Origin: Aphelocoma coerulescens
Lineage: Eukaryota; Chordata; Aves; Passeriformes; Corvidae
Direction of reading: 5' to 3'
NCBI RefSeq assembly: GCF_041296385.1
Contig: NC_091022.1
Span: 26,617,967 to 26,681,966 of the forward strand
Length of the DNA: 64,000 nucleotides
Part shown: positions 1 through 18,570 of the stretch, piece after piece
Layout: each line of letters begins with the position of its first letter
Numbering within the stretch: position 1 is the stretch's first letter
Notes under the pieces: generated by a model
Database searches by the model: none
What the model saw: only the letters and a program-made list of their open reading frames with translations
What the model was told of the DNA's origin: nothing
Translations under genes and position numbers: made by a program

Positions 1-3604
<3,604 letters not shown>

Positions 3605-5275
3605 TAGTCGAAACTGTTTCTGGCAATTTCGTCACTATTTTATTTTCCATTGTAAGGGGGTTAACGAGCTCCTCCTTGGAACAGAGAGCAGACATGCAGA
3701 AGATTAAATCTCTCTTCTCTGAAATTGCTGCTATTGTTAAAGGGAGGGGAAAGTAACAGGAAGCTCCTTAAAGCACGACAGTGAGGCTTAAATGTAGAAT
3801 AAAACAGCCAGAGTGATACCATTATCCATAAACAAGTGAAGTACGTTGATGGTGTATTCACAAGTTACATGTTTCCTTATGTTTTAATGGGAAATACTTT
3901 GACACAGAGTTCATTTAGTGACACTCCTGTCATTATCAGGTGTTGAAAGCATGTTTCTCACAAGTTAGAATATGTCATTCTGAAAAATAATTTTTTTCTC
4001 AATTTCCACATCCTTAATTTGATTTATTCTTTTAAAAGCTGGAGGCTTCCCACTGAAGTCTCTTATTTCATTGTTGTAATAGACCATTAGTTATTCAATG
4101 ACCTTCTTTAGTGGTCTCACAAGAAAAGCAAGCTTCTACACTGTCACAGTTTCTGCTGCATGGCTGATAAAGCTGTTCTGAAACAGCTTACAGAAGATTT
4201 CCACATCCCAAATTCTGACAAATAATGCAGCTTAAGGGATGTGAATCAAAAAATTGAAGGGGAACAAACAGCAGATCAGATTCAAATTATCTGAAACTGC
4301 TTTGATCATGTTTTGAATGCTGGCTTTTGATTTGCACCATTTTCTTAATTTTTCTTCTGTAGTTAAATTTGTATTTCAAAGCTAAAAATGCTAAGAATAT
4401 AAAAATAGAATTTTTACTGTAGTGAGTAGTGGTATAAGTAATGTCAGTGATGTTGTAACTTGCAAATGAGATAGTGTAGTGTGGTCAATACTGTAGTTTT
4501 GACATTCTTGCTAAAGATTGTGGTTTGGACAAAGTGGTGTACCCTGAAGCAAAAATATTTGTTGGATTCTGGTGTATTTCTAAGGATTGTTTCGGGCAGG
4601 TTTTTCCCCTGATCTGTTTGATCAGTGAGGAGCACAAGTGCTGAGCTGAGGGTTATGAAAGTGATGGAGTAGCTGCATGGTTTACATATAAAAGGCTGCT
4701 TCCAGACCTCCCTTAGACCATCCAGATTCCATCCCACAGATATGTATGTGGGCCATACATCAAAATGCTCACAGCATGGTTTTGTAGAGTTAATGGAAAC
4801 ACTTACAGGAAATATGGAAGGCAAGGCAGCAAAATCTACCATCTTATCAACTGCTGCAGGTGGAAATGCAGGCTTGGACTCAGCAGTTCCCACTTACAGT
4901 GAAAAGTTGCTCTCCAAATTGCTTTTAAAGGCACATTATCCAGGAAAAAAATATTTTGAAAATACTTACTAAAAACTCAGTAGAACTTGAAAAATCTAGA
5001 TCAGTTTTTCATACAGCACATGTATATTTTGAACATTATTCAGCCTTAGCAAAGTAGTGCATTTCTTGTCCCTGAGTACCTCTGTTGCTTTGCCTCTGTT
5101 CTTTTTTGTGAACCAGAGCAATGCTATTGCATTAATAATATTTCAAGGTTACAGGAAACTTGTGCTATAAAAGACCTCCAGAAACTGCAACCCACACCAA
5201 TTATTATACATTTCTCACATGTGAAATTAAACATTTATGCCTTTCTTTATCAGCTGTAGTAAGACTTTTTTTTTT

Positions 5276-5301
5276 TTTTGCATGGAACTTCCCATGCAAA
5301 A
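5276..5301 (+). repeat. Intronic inverted repeat, 10-bp perfect stem with TGCATG
   Basis: TTTTGCATGG at 5276-5285 and its exact reverse complement CCATGCAAAA at 5292-5301 enclose a six-base loop. A long T run lies directly upstream. The left arm contains TGCATG (5279-5284), the RNA motif of RBFOX splicing factors when transcribed from this strand. Whether it folds or is bound is unknown. Confidence 0.6.
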
Positions 5302-8300
5302 TCTTTGTGGATTGTTTTTTAACTTGGTATAAATTTTAGAAATTCATTGATTTGTTTGGTTTGAGGTTTTCATGTTTATTAATAGCTTGTTAGAGTTGCA
5401 TAGAAAAAAAGGACATTTTGGGGAGAGTTCTTGAAAGCTGTTACTATATCATAATAAGCAAAGAGATTGAGCTAATCTACATGCACAGGAGATGCATAAG
5501 TTCAGGGGGAAGCATAGGGTTTTTTCTTTTTTAAATAAAACTTGAGTTTATGCAGTTGCCTAAAACCAACCTAAGGGAGTCTTCTATCGCAGTACCCAAA
5601 GTTTTGGCCACAGGGACATCTAATCAGTAGTTTCCAACCCAATTTTGCATTGCAGAATTGCATGCGATTACCTCACCTTTACCCCCTTGGTTTTTTTCTA
5701 GTTTTAATTATGTGTTACTTCTGGAAATCCTGATAAATTAGGTCTGCTTCCCTTGTGCTGTGCAGTGGGGGGGTGGAGGTTTCCCAGTGTGCACACTGAG
5801 AGGGTAAATCAGGTGTGTTTAGAGCTGCCAATGGCATTTGTGTTGCTGGAGAATATCCCTGGTGTCCAAGGGGTTTGGAGGTGATGAGGAACCGTACTCG
5901 GCACTGCTGAACCTCCTCGCTTGCCAGTTTCCCCCACGTGCCACTTTCCAGCATCTCACTTCATTCTTTGTAAGGTTGAAGTATTTAAACTTGTGGAATT
6001 ACTATATTTAATTATCAGACCTGATTACTTTAGCTACAGATGCCCTTTACACTTACTAAAAATGTGCTCTCTCAAGAGAACATCTAGAAAGGAATTTAGT
6101 GGCATGTAGTTTTGTAGGCTAAAAAATATTTAATGGAATAACATTGAGCTGGAAGAGTACTGAACAGTACTTTGTTCTGTTTTCTTCATGAATGTGGCTG
6201 AGATTTTTGCCCCAGAATGAATCTGTAAATATCTTATTGATGGATGGGCTGAACCTTGGCCTCTGCTTATGTATGTCGGTACAGCCCTGCAGGTAGAATT
6301 TCTCTGGCTGCCTTTTGGAAGCTGTTTTGGTGGAAAGAAAGTTAAAATGAATAATCTGTGAAAGCCCTTTTACAGTGGCAAATTACTTATGCTTGCCAAG
6401 GTCACTGTGGTCCTGCTGGCTGTGTCCCATCTGTATTGTGGGCTCTGCTGTTCTTGCACCTAGACTGAACATGAGGTGGCTCTGGGGAGTTGTATTTGCA
6501 CTCATTTTTTGACTGCACAAGGCTTAATTCCTGTTTAAAAATAATATATATATTTTATGCATGTGGCCCCAAATGCTGTCCTTTTCACTTCTGTAATATT
6601 TTTGTGGCAGCTTAATGTTCTCTCTCTCCTGATGCCTTGCAAAACAGCCATGCAGTCGCAGGAGGAAGTGGCTTTATAGCAGGATCAGCAGAACAGCCAG
6701 GCACAGTCAGCTCTGATGTGTGGACTAAAATAACTGAAGAAATGTTTTTTTTATTCTGTCATTGTTATGATAAATAATCCCTTTTCACTCTAGCAGCTAA
6801 AATACTTATGTGCATTTTATTTAAGTCAATGATGCCCTTTCAAGTCAAAGTTGAGAGGTGACGATTTACAGAATATGTGTTTGGAAAAAGCATTGGAGGG
6901 AGTGTTGTGTTTGGTGGTAATAGGTTATACACATTTTGTTCCTCTTCAACTGATCATAGTGCATATTTTATTTATGCCATTTCATAGCAGCATCATCTTC
7001 TTGTGAGGGAGAAAAGCTTCACTTTATTTTTACAGCTAAAGCTTGACATAATTCTGCAAAACAGTTTAGAATGAGGGAAGAGACAGTGTGTTGAAATAAG
7101 TATATATTCCAGAAATTGAATCTATTTTTAGAAATTAAATTTACCCATCCATAAAAGCTTATGAAAGGTCACTGCTGCTGTTGAAGATTGCCTGGCAATT
7201 CAGTTGCATCAAATATCAGAAGGAAAATGAGATGTGTGATGCATGGGGTACAGATTGTTTAAACTGCTGCTTTGCCCTGAAAAAAGGACACCACCTGAAA
7301 GGATGCGAAGGAAGTGTTTTACAATTTACTTGGGGATTCAGGTGACCTGGCTTCATTGGAACAAGGGCAGAACAGTTTTGAAAGGAAGCTTGAAATCTAA
7401 AAAGAGCCAGTGACCCCCTGAAGTGCAGTCTTGTGCACCCCTCTCTTCCTTTTTCTCTGTTGCCTGAGAAATAGGTTTGCTTCTTCCTTGACTCACAGGA
7501 GCAGGTACACGCTGTGACACTGCTGGAGCAAAGGGAGATGTCTCCAGTGAGGGGAGAAGGAATCTGGGTTCTCTGAGCCCTTGAGAACCCCCAGTTTTTA
7601 AATCCATCAAATCTATCAGATGATAAAATACCAAATGGATAGGATGGTTCCTCTGTGCTCAGAGGCTTTTTCTAGTTATTTTAATTTTCAGTTAAATTGA
7701 TTAAATAGCATGAAATTCTGTATTTCTGCTTTACTCTCCTGTTTCGATCAATAGGTCTGGATGGTCCTAGTTTAAATACAGCAGATAAGGCTGTGGGAGA
7801 AAGTAATCCTGCTTTTTCTGAAAATAAAGTAGTAATGTTACTGCTGAAAGATCTTCCTATTTATCTTGGTTTCTCTGGCATTTTTCAAAATGCCAGCTAT
7901 TTCCACAGAACTCAGGCTCTAAATCTGTCTGTGTTAATTCTTGTAATTGTCCACAAAACTACAAACCATCCTGTCACTGTAGGGTAACCAAATAACAGCA
8001 GCCTCAGACTTCTCTGTCCTACAAAGTCATTTGTCAAAAAGATTGCCTTCCAGCCGTGCTCGGCGGAGGAGGTGGCACAGGAGGCATGGGGCAGGAGGAG
8101 GAATTGCAGCAGGGAGTGGTGGGGAAGAGACCTGCATCTCCTGTTCCCCATCCCAAACTGCTTGGGAGGCGTGGGGGGAGTTCAGCACTGTTTGGGTTGC
8201 AGCCAGGAAGCGCTGGATTGCTGACAGTGCTGGTAGCAGAGCTCGGGTGTTGGGTGCCCTTGGTGCAGTGCTCAGCCAAAAACCTGGTGTTTTCCAACAG

Positions 8301-11029
8301 TGTTCTTCCATAGTCTCCCCAGGGCCACTGAGCCTGCTGGACATTGCCTGCAGCCTCCTGTCCTGGGGAGGAAGTGGGATGTTGAGTGAGGCTGGGTGGT
8401 AAGGAGAAGGGTGTACAGAGAGATCAGGGCAAGGCACAGGAGGAGCTTGGATGCTCTGCAAGGAAGAGTTGGAAGGTTGGGGTGTTGGAAGATACTGGGA
8501 GTAGCTGAATATGTTGGACTGCAGCAAGGAAGGATTTGAATTTTTGAGTGTCTTGTGTGCCCCTTTTTTCCTTTTCTTGAAAATTCCCATTACCAGGTAC
8601 GAGGTGCAGATTTGGGATGTAGCTATTTTAGAGCTCCTTCTAAAATTGAGGTGACTGCTTGTTCTCCTTTATGGTAGCTCACAGTTAGTCAGAGAAGGGT
8701 CATCTGCTCTGGCTGCTGCTCCCCAAGACAAAGCCTTGGATGAGAAACTTTAGAGGTGCCACAGACCTGGAAAGCCTCAACTAAGTTTACTCCTGTTGTG
8801 CTCTTTAGGACCCTCTGTCAGTGTAACCCTTTTGATTTTGTAGTGCTTGTTAACAAACCCTCCTGCACCCTTTGTGCCTGCAGTGATGCTGCTGCTCATC
8901 AGACCTTTTAGTGCTGCATTTGAAGGTTCAGCTTTGGTTCTGCTGCTTTCAGCAGGCACCAGAGTGTCTTTGCCTCTTAATTTCTTGCGTCTTCTCTTAA
9001 TCGCGATTTCTCTTTTTACTGCTTCAGTTTTGCCAGTGAGTCCTTTTCATTCTATGGAGCCAGAGCAATTATTTCTCTTAGCCTTGCTCTTGATACAGCC
9101 AAGAGTGTTTCTAGGTTATTATCTATGGGTGTCTTTCCTGAAATGATGGGATAGACCACTGTACCTGCAATTATAATTAATCTCTGTAAAATGGCATTGA
9201 ATCGCTCAACAGTAAAGTGCATTGTCACTCCCCTCCATCCCCCAGCCAAGGGCTTAGGGAAGAGAAAGGACAAAGCAGTGCAAGCATCAGATGTGAAAGT
9301 ATTCCAGATCCTGATCTTCAGCCTCTGGACCAGAGGGCTTTTGTGTTTGCTTGTTGTGACAAAGCATGCAGCTTTCACAGGAGGGTGTCTCAAATCTGGT
9401 TTTGCAGAAAATGAGGGCACAGATGAGGGTCTGGAAGTGGCTGTGGGGAAACGTCTCTTTCTGCCATAGCCTGTTCACTGGTGCTAAGCAGATTTTACTT
9501 CTAGTTCTGGATGTGCCTTAAACAAGTAATACTGTGCTTATTTACATGTGTGAGGCTTTTGAGCAGTTGTGTTAAAGCACTTCCAGTCTGACTAGTGGCA
9601 AAAGGGGCAGCAAGTGAGGGAAGGGTTGTCCCCATTTTAAACTGGACTTCAGGCAGAAAAAAGCCAAGTGACTGACCCCAAAGATCATACAAGAAATCCT
9701 GTATCTCAGAGAATGTCAAGCAAAGCCAAAGCAAAGTCTTTGTATTAAGGTCACCAAGAAGTCTGGTGTTTTTGAATGTCACACAAACCTTTTGAAAGCT
9801 GCCCAGGGAGTCACTTAACACTGACTGCACCTTAGCTGCTTGTGGTTGGAGATATGTCCCAGGGACTGCAGGTGCTGTGGGTGGGTGGCTTGGTGGTCCT
9901 TGGGTGCCTGTGCTGCCATGCAGTGCACCCTGGTTCAAGGCTTCTGGGTGGTTTCCCATTCTCCAGGTGAGGAGCAGGAGATGCAGAGCAAGGTGACACA
10001 TCTCAGAGAAGGTTGGTATCTGCAAGATGAGTTGCTTGGTTGTTGCTTAGATGTGTCCAGGGCAGGATGGCTCTGCTGGCAGAGCACATCATTCCAAGAA
10101 AGGATGGTGCAGTTTCTCTTACGAGAAGACTGGAGTTAAATTTTACAGGGAGGCTTCTGGAAATTGACTTGATGTTTGAGAAGTCCAGGATTAATGCAGG
10201 AGCTGAAGGTTTCTCTCCCAGGGAGCAGCAGCAAAGTGGTTAAGTGTCAGTGTTCAAATGGCTGCTGTTCCTTGTACCGTAAGACAAACGGGATGCGTTC
10301 ATGCCTCTGGGTGCCTTTGCTGTGGGCTCTGGCTTGGAAAGGCCAGACTGCTTCAATTTATGTTCTGAAGAGTCTCGAGGTTAGAAATTCTTCAGAAAGT
10401 TTTCAATATGGGAAAACAGGTAGGAAATCAATAGGGAAGATAATTACTTGAACTTGGAGATATTCTCTGTGCACCTGAACAAAAATGCGCTTTGCCATGG
10501 AAGATATGAAATCCTGAACCTCTTCTGATGCTGCAGTGGTGTTGGGAGAGAGTGGTGCAGCCTCTGGAGATGGCTGTTTATTATGAAGAGAAGCCCTTAT
10601 ACAGGCTAATGCTCAATGTCAGATGAGAAATGTCCTATTAAATGTTTTTCAGATGTTTTTCAGTTAGTATATATGTATTTATAGAAACTAACATCTGAGG
10701 CCAGCAAGCCATAAAATGAATTGTGTAATATTTTATTATCTTCCTTGCAAATTCGACTGCAGGACTCCTGAATGATCTTATGCAGTGAAATCCAAAACCA
10801 TGGTTCGACCTTCAGCTGTTGTACAAGTGGACAAACATTTTAATGCTGAGAAATGCCTGGGTCAAACAGTAGTTTGATGTTCTCCAGCTCATTATTTGAA
10901 TTCTTTGTGGTGGCTAGGATTCCATATTCTTTTCTTTTTTCAATGCTCTGTTTCATTACAGGGTGCTAACACTGCCGTGAGCAAAGGAATGGGGGGAAAA
11001 AAAAATTATTTTTAAGTGTGAATATAAAG

Positions 11030-11480
11030 AATTAATGCCGCATCCTCACCCAGCACTTTGCGGTTTGCAGTGATAAAATGGGAGCTGGTTTTTGCTCCCA
11101 TTTTAACTTGCACAGCATAAGGAGCTTTTGGTGTGATGGAGGGTCAGGGTGGGCGATCTCTTCCTTTGATAGCTCGCACGCAGGAAAACATCCCGTCCTC
11201 AGCACTAACTGAATAATAGCTTGAAAGCAGGATGGCACACTCTAACCGATCGATTTGTCATTGGCTGACCTCGGAGGGAAGATGAAAAAGATTCAAAAGC
11301 AGATAAATAATTGACATTACTAGCCTTGAGTCCATTCAGCTCTGCAACCTTTTCTCCTTGATATTAAAGACGGCTGAGTTGCTTTTGGCAGCTTCTTTCT
11401 TTGGCTCAGGCTCCCCTGCAGCCTGAATGTTTGATTGCGGGAGGAAATAAAAACTAGACCTGAGCAGCGATAGGTGTTCA
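11030..11480. promoter_or_regulatory. Candidate conserved non-coding element in ELAVL4 intron
   Basis: About 450 bp without recognisable repeats and with more CpG than the flanks (for example CTCGCACG near 11173 and CCGATCGAT near 11246). It includes the hairpin at 11075-11104, an inverted CCAAT box (CATTGGCTGA near 11260) and homeodomain-like AT-rich sites (AGATAAATAATTGACATTA near 11300). Retained CpGs in otherwise AT-rich intronic DNA are typical of constrained elements, but no alignment was available. The call is inference. Confidence 0.35.
11075..11104. repeat. Intronic inverted repeat, 11-bp perfect stem
   Basis: AAAATGGGAGC at 11075-11085 and its exact reverse complement GCTCCCATTTT at 11094-11104 enclose an eight-base loop (TGGTTTTT). 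In RNA from the plus strand this would form a stable short hairpin. It is too short for a microRNA precursor as it stands, and the flanks show no extended pairing that I can see. Confidence 0.65.
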
Positions 11481-11579
11481 CATGTGCTGTGAGTGGAGGG
11501 TTGGGAGCGTGAGCAGCCTCTCCTTCCTCTGCCTGCTTGCAGGGCCCACGAGAGCAGAGAGCCTTCTGTAAGTAGAACT

Positions 11580-11606
11580 GTGTGTGTATATATATATATG
11601 TATGTA
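11580..11606. repeat. TG/TA simple repeat
   Basis: A short (TG)n-(TA)n microsatellite inside the large intron, ending in TATGTATG. Confidence 0.8.
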
Positions 11607-13596
11607 AAATGTCAGGCACTCATTGCTCTGGGAAGTGGTGTTTTTTGCATATCCCTATACTTTTCATCCTCCCTGTAACGTGGCATTTGGTTAATGAATG
11701 TGCCAGAGTGAGAAACCCAAAGGAAACTCCTGGCTGTTTTCCCAGGAACTTTATTCATTTTGCTTCTCTCAGTTTTGAGGAACAGGTAAGATCCCTACCC
11801 TCATTCCAGAGAGTCTCCTAAGTATTTTTTTAAACTGTTATTCCTAAAGTGTGTTAAACTGTAGGTGCCTGAACTCTTACAGTACCCTCTCAAGGTAAGG
11901 CATTTGCAGAGTGGGGAGGGAGAGTCTGCTTTTCCAAATGCCTCAGCCCCAAACCAGGCTGTAGGTGAAAGCACTGTGTGATTATCCCTGGTGTCCCCTC
12001 GGGCCTGGATTGAGCTTTGTTACATAAAAGCCAAGCGGTGCCATCCATGTGTGTTCTGGCCCTGGATCCGTCAGAGGGGTGTTCAGGACCAGCAGGGAAG
12101 TGATGGAAATGCTGCACCCCATCAGGAGGTTGTGGGCTGTGGCACAAAATGATTTCTACCCCAACATCCCTCTTCCTTTCAGCCCCCGAAGATTTCTCTG
12201 CTCCCCATGTCTGCTTGAGCCTTTGTACTGTGTGCCTGAGCTTGCCTCCATTGATGCAAATGTTTTATCTAACCTCTTTTTCATATTTCTTTCCCTGAAT
12301 TTTCCACCTCCTCTCTCCAGCCTTCTCTGTAAATGTTAGATTTAAAAGGTTATGGACAAACACATAAGTTATAAAGAAGTTGCCAAAAACCTTAAAATCT
12401 AGAATCTTTAGAGTTTGTCTGCTATTATGCAGAGAAGATTGTGGAAGCAAATATTAGTCATTAACATAATTTTCTGTGTTGAGTCAACATCTATTTTTAG
12501 GTGTGGAGCGCATAAAGACAACTCTTTGACACATAAAGCACATAGACATCTATTTGACATCATCTGTGTTCAGTCTGAGACTCGGGAAGAGGGAAAGACA
12601 GTTGCTGAATGTATTGCATTCGTGATGGGAACCCCCCCACTTCCTTCCTAGACACATTTTAAGACATAATGCAGGAGAGTACTGATCTGTTTATATTGAA
12701 ATAAATCAAAATGAAGTGCAGAATATTCAGCTTGGCTTCCAATGCTTTTTCAGATGTACTGCAAAGTAATTCATGATCTGTGCTGAATATTTGTCATTAG
12801 GCTTCATCCAGGAAGTGTTTTTATGATGTTAAATATGTGTATCCTAAATGTATATATTATTTTAAAAGTGCAGAAGGCTTTTTATGCACCTATTACAATT
12901 ATAAATCTGATTCATAGGTAGAAGAGCAGTTAAGAGGATTGAATTAGTAATTTTCCAACAGCACACATGCAGTGCCACAGCTAGATTTTCTTGTTTGCTT
13001 GGTCATAATATTTTATGGTCTGATTCTGGGCTTTATAATGCAGGGGAACTTCTCGTGATAAATTGCAGATCCGACAATGAGTGTCAGTATACAGCTCCCT
13101 GAGCAGATGTTCATTTAGTCTAATTTCACCAGTACTTTACTGTTCATCCAGAACAGATCTTGCCAGCTCAGGATGCAAACACAAAGAGAGAGAGCACAAA
13201 AGATCACTCCACAAATAACCTGCTCTGTTTCAGACACTCGGGAGGGGGAAAAGAAAAGCATGCAGGAACTTGGGAGTGCGAGGTTGGCTACAGCAAATCA
13301 TCCACACACCCACACCCATGGGGGCAAATTTACAGCGCCATGTGTGGGAAGTTGCACATTAATCTACCTTTGAACAATAGTTATTTTATGACTGCACTTC
13401 AAGAACCCTTGTGTCTGTTTTAAGGTCTCTGTAGCTCTTCCTTTGTTCTTCCAGCCTTTCCTGGCTCTGTTGGTTTTGCAGAACAGGTCCTGTCTGAACT
13501 GCAGGGCTATGTCTTGTGGAAGAACAGAATGTTATCTGTCTAAAATGCCGAGGGTGGCTCTAGCTCACTAACATTCCTTTCCTTTTCTCTCTGTAG

Positions 13597-15746
<2,150 letters not shown>

Positions 15747-15785
15747 GCTGGACAATTTGCTTAATATGGCCTATGGCGTAAAGAG
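15747..15785 (+). CDS. ELAVL4: ELAVL4 39-nt cassette exon (hinge)
   Basis: This small exon adds 13 residues: one base completes an arginine codon, twelve codons read LDNLLNMAYGVK, and AG begins the next arginine. Because its length is a multiple of three and both junctions split an AG|G arginine codon, skipping it keeps the frame. In HuD this is the known alternatively spliced hinge exon, which affects nuclear export and neuronal function of isoforms. The leucine-rich LDNLLNM is typical of the shuttling region. The donor is GTAATT at 15786. Long U-rich tracts start about 60 nt downstream (15843-15900) and fit regulation of the exon by Hu proteins themselves. Confidence 0.95.
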
Positions 15786-15842
15786 GTAATTAGAATTCCA
15801 CAGATTGCCAGATGTCCGTGTTGGCACAGATTGGTGCTACAA

Positions 15843-15900
15843 TTTATTTTTTTTTTTTTTAATTCACTAACTTTATTTTTTTTATTCCTTCTTTTCTTCC
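15843..15900 (+). promoter_or_regulatory. U-rich intronic tracts downstream of the cassette exon
   Basis: TTTA followed by 14 T residues (15847-15860), then a second run CTTTATTTTTTTTATTCC at 15871-15888 and further pyrimidines to 15900. Hu proteins bind U-rich RNA, and HuD pre-mRNA is known to be a target of Hu-regulated exon inclusion. The position 60-115 nt after the 39-nt exon suits a splicing enhancer. Binding is inferred. TIA1, PTB or CELF proteins could use the same tract. Confidence 0.5.
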
Positions 15901-18570
15901 ACCAGCATGTCAAATTCTTTTTAAGTTTGGACTTCAGTTGGTTTTGTTACTTTAAAGGCCTCACGCACAAGTTCTGTGGGGTTTTTCAACCTTTTTTTAT
16001 TTACAGGTGGGCTTCTCAAATGGTTTAGGTGCCACAGCTACAAGCATTCAAATTACAGTTGCTCTGCTAAGTGGTGCTTTTTCCAGAATCAAAACTATTA
16101 ACTTGATTTTTTTTTTTTTAACAAATCTCTCATGTGATAGTGGAAAATTTAAGTCAAAATCAGAATTAGGCTGCTGTTACCTAAATCTCAGTTCCTCCCA
16201 CATCTGGCATTGTAAGTTTGACTTGAAAATACAGCTGTGTGCACCTCAATCAGCCCGAAGTTTCTTTTGTTACAGGTTTAATACTTTGAATTTTTTTTCA
16301 GTCCTTGAAATTAATTTTTTTGTTTGTTTAAAATAGCTGTGTGTTTGTATGTGCACGCATGTGTGAAAGCTCAGCTGATTTGTCAACATTTCTGCTGTTC
16401 CATGAGTATGTTTGATCTGATAGCTAAAATGAGATGTGTTGTTAGTGTTTCTTTTAATGGCAACATCAGCATAAGCGACCCTTGCAGCAAAACAAAGGTG
16501 TTGTCTTATTCCTGGTGTTACCCTAAGATGTCCAAATTAAGACGAGAAAGTACTACTTAATCTTCTGAAATGGTCTACTCACCACAAGTGAAAATTATTT
16601 GAGCTTTTTCTTTTTGAAGCTCATCCTCTAAAAAGGTATGGTAAGTATCTCTTTACACTAGCTAGTAGCAAGACAGTAACATGGGGTTTAACTCCTAGGT
16701 AACTTGGTACAGATCTGAAATCTTAAGAGTACTCACAAGAGCAATAGTCAGAACTCTTCCCAGAAGCACCAGTGCTGGTGCAATGGGCACCTTGGTTATG
16801 TCGGGATATCCTTAGTGGTGGTGGGAATATGGTGAGTCAGAACTCCCTGCCTGATTTTGTCACACAGCCCTTCTCTGTTCTCCCACCTTATTTGTTCCTT
16901 GAAAGCTTGTCAGAAACATGGAAAAATTCCTGGTCGAGTGTCTGTCAGGTGCAAGTCAATGTCAGAAGGATGAGTTTGTTCTGGGAGGTTTCCCTGGGTT
17001 TTTGCTGCTGCTTCCCTGGAATTGGATTGGTGTGTGGTGCAGGATAGGCTGAGTCTGAACAGAGGGAAATGCAATTTCCTGCCTTTATAGGTTATACATC
17101 TGCTTTCTCAATATTGTCTGCAGTGTTACTGTAAGAACACAGTAGTGTTTACAGTCATTTTGCAGGCATCTTAAATTAGTTCTTATCTCCTCTCAGCAAA
17201 CCTTGGCAGTTGTACCTGCACTAGCAAATCCTGAATTTGTAGGCGCAGGGTCACAAAAAATACCGCACTGATAATTTCTGAAGCTGCTTCTGAAACACGA
17301 GATTGGCTCTCCCTGTGCTAACTGTGTGGCACTGATGGAAAATGAGACATGCTGATGTGGAAAAAGGTTTTATTGAGGCCAGTTTCAGATCACTTGCTAG
17401 TAGCAAAGCTCCTTATGCGATAGGCGATCTCGTATTTGTGTCAATACGCTTGCACCAGTTTTGTGCATGTTTTGTTGGATTTACAGCAGCTGCTGTGCTC
17501 ATGGCACATAAATAGTTGAAAGCTGCAGAGCTCCTAAAGGTTTCCAGGGAAAAGCTGCTCTCCAGTGAACTGTAGGAAACTTTAACCCTTTACATTGGTG
17601 CAGCATTTCTTTAAAATGCAAAGCCTGATAATGCATTGTGATATGCACAGCTTTGCATTGGACAGGTTTTACAGCATCCTTACTTAGAGTGTGGTGTATC
17701 CCTTAGTGTTGTATTTCACATTACATTTAAGCATTCCAGAAAAGCAGTGTTTGCTGCCTTGTATCTGTTACTGGCACAGTCGGCACTAGCCAGCAATGGG
17801 CTTGAAGTCCCATCTTCCAGATTTCAAAATGAGCTGAAGCTGTTGGCTTGTACAAGCCCTGGCTGTGCCTTACTTCCAATCCTTACTTCCACCTGTGCTG
17901 GAAGGAGCAGTAGAAATTGGCCTTGGCCAGCCTTTCTGTGCTGTAGTGTTGTGATAATGTCACTGGTTTCACTGTGCGGGAGAGAAGCTAAAATATGTTG
18001 AGATGGGGATTTGCAAAAGTGAAGTTGAGTTGGAAAATTGCCATGTATTTTTAATAAACTGTCTGCAAACCTTCCTGAGGATCTGATGCTGTGAGCATTT
18101 GTGAACTGCTCATTTACAGTGTAGCTACACCCCAGTGATGATCCTCAGCTTAAGATATATATTCCAAGTGTCTTCTTTTTCCCTGAATATACATAAAAAG
18201 TGCCATCAGGCATCAACAGAACAGTGAGCAACCATCAAGTGTGCAGTTTCCTTTATGGTTATTTAATATACACTGCATAATATTGTGCGGATTGCTAAAT
18301 GTGTGTGGAAATTATTACAAGTGTAAAAAGTTTTGGAGAGCACAAGAGCTCGCTCAGCACCAGAGTCCCTCCCTCTGCTCCCTCAATCATTGCTCAGAAA
18401 ATCCTGAGGAATTATTCTGTTCTGGTATTAAAACTCATCATATTGAAGGTACACGTGAAACTGGATTTTTAAGACATTTCCTCTGTGCAGTTGTTATTTT
18501 AAAACATATCCCAAAGTGTAGCTTCAGAAAGCATGTCAATTTTTTTCCACACTGATGAAAGGAAAATTAT

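Noticed and set aside
8027..8590. 187-codon minus-strand ORF with overlapping ORFs in other frames
   Set aside because: Low-complexity proline/serine-rich translation in a GC-rich intronic patch, open in several frames at once, with no recognisable domain.
11075..11104. microRNA precursor at the intronic hairpin
   Set aside because: The perfect stem is only 11 bp and does not extend into the flanks enough for a precursor of about 60-80 nt.
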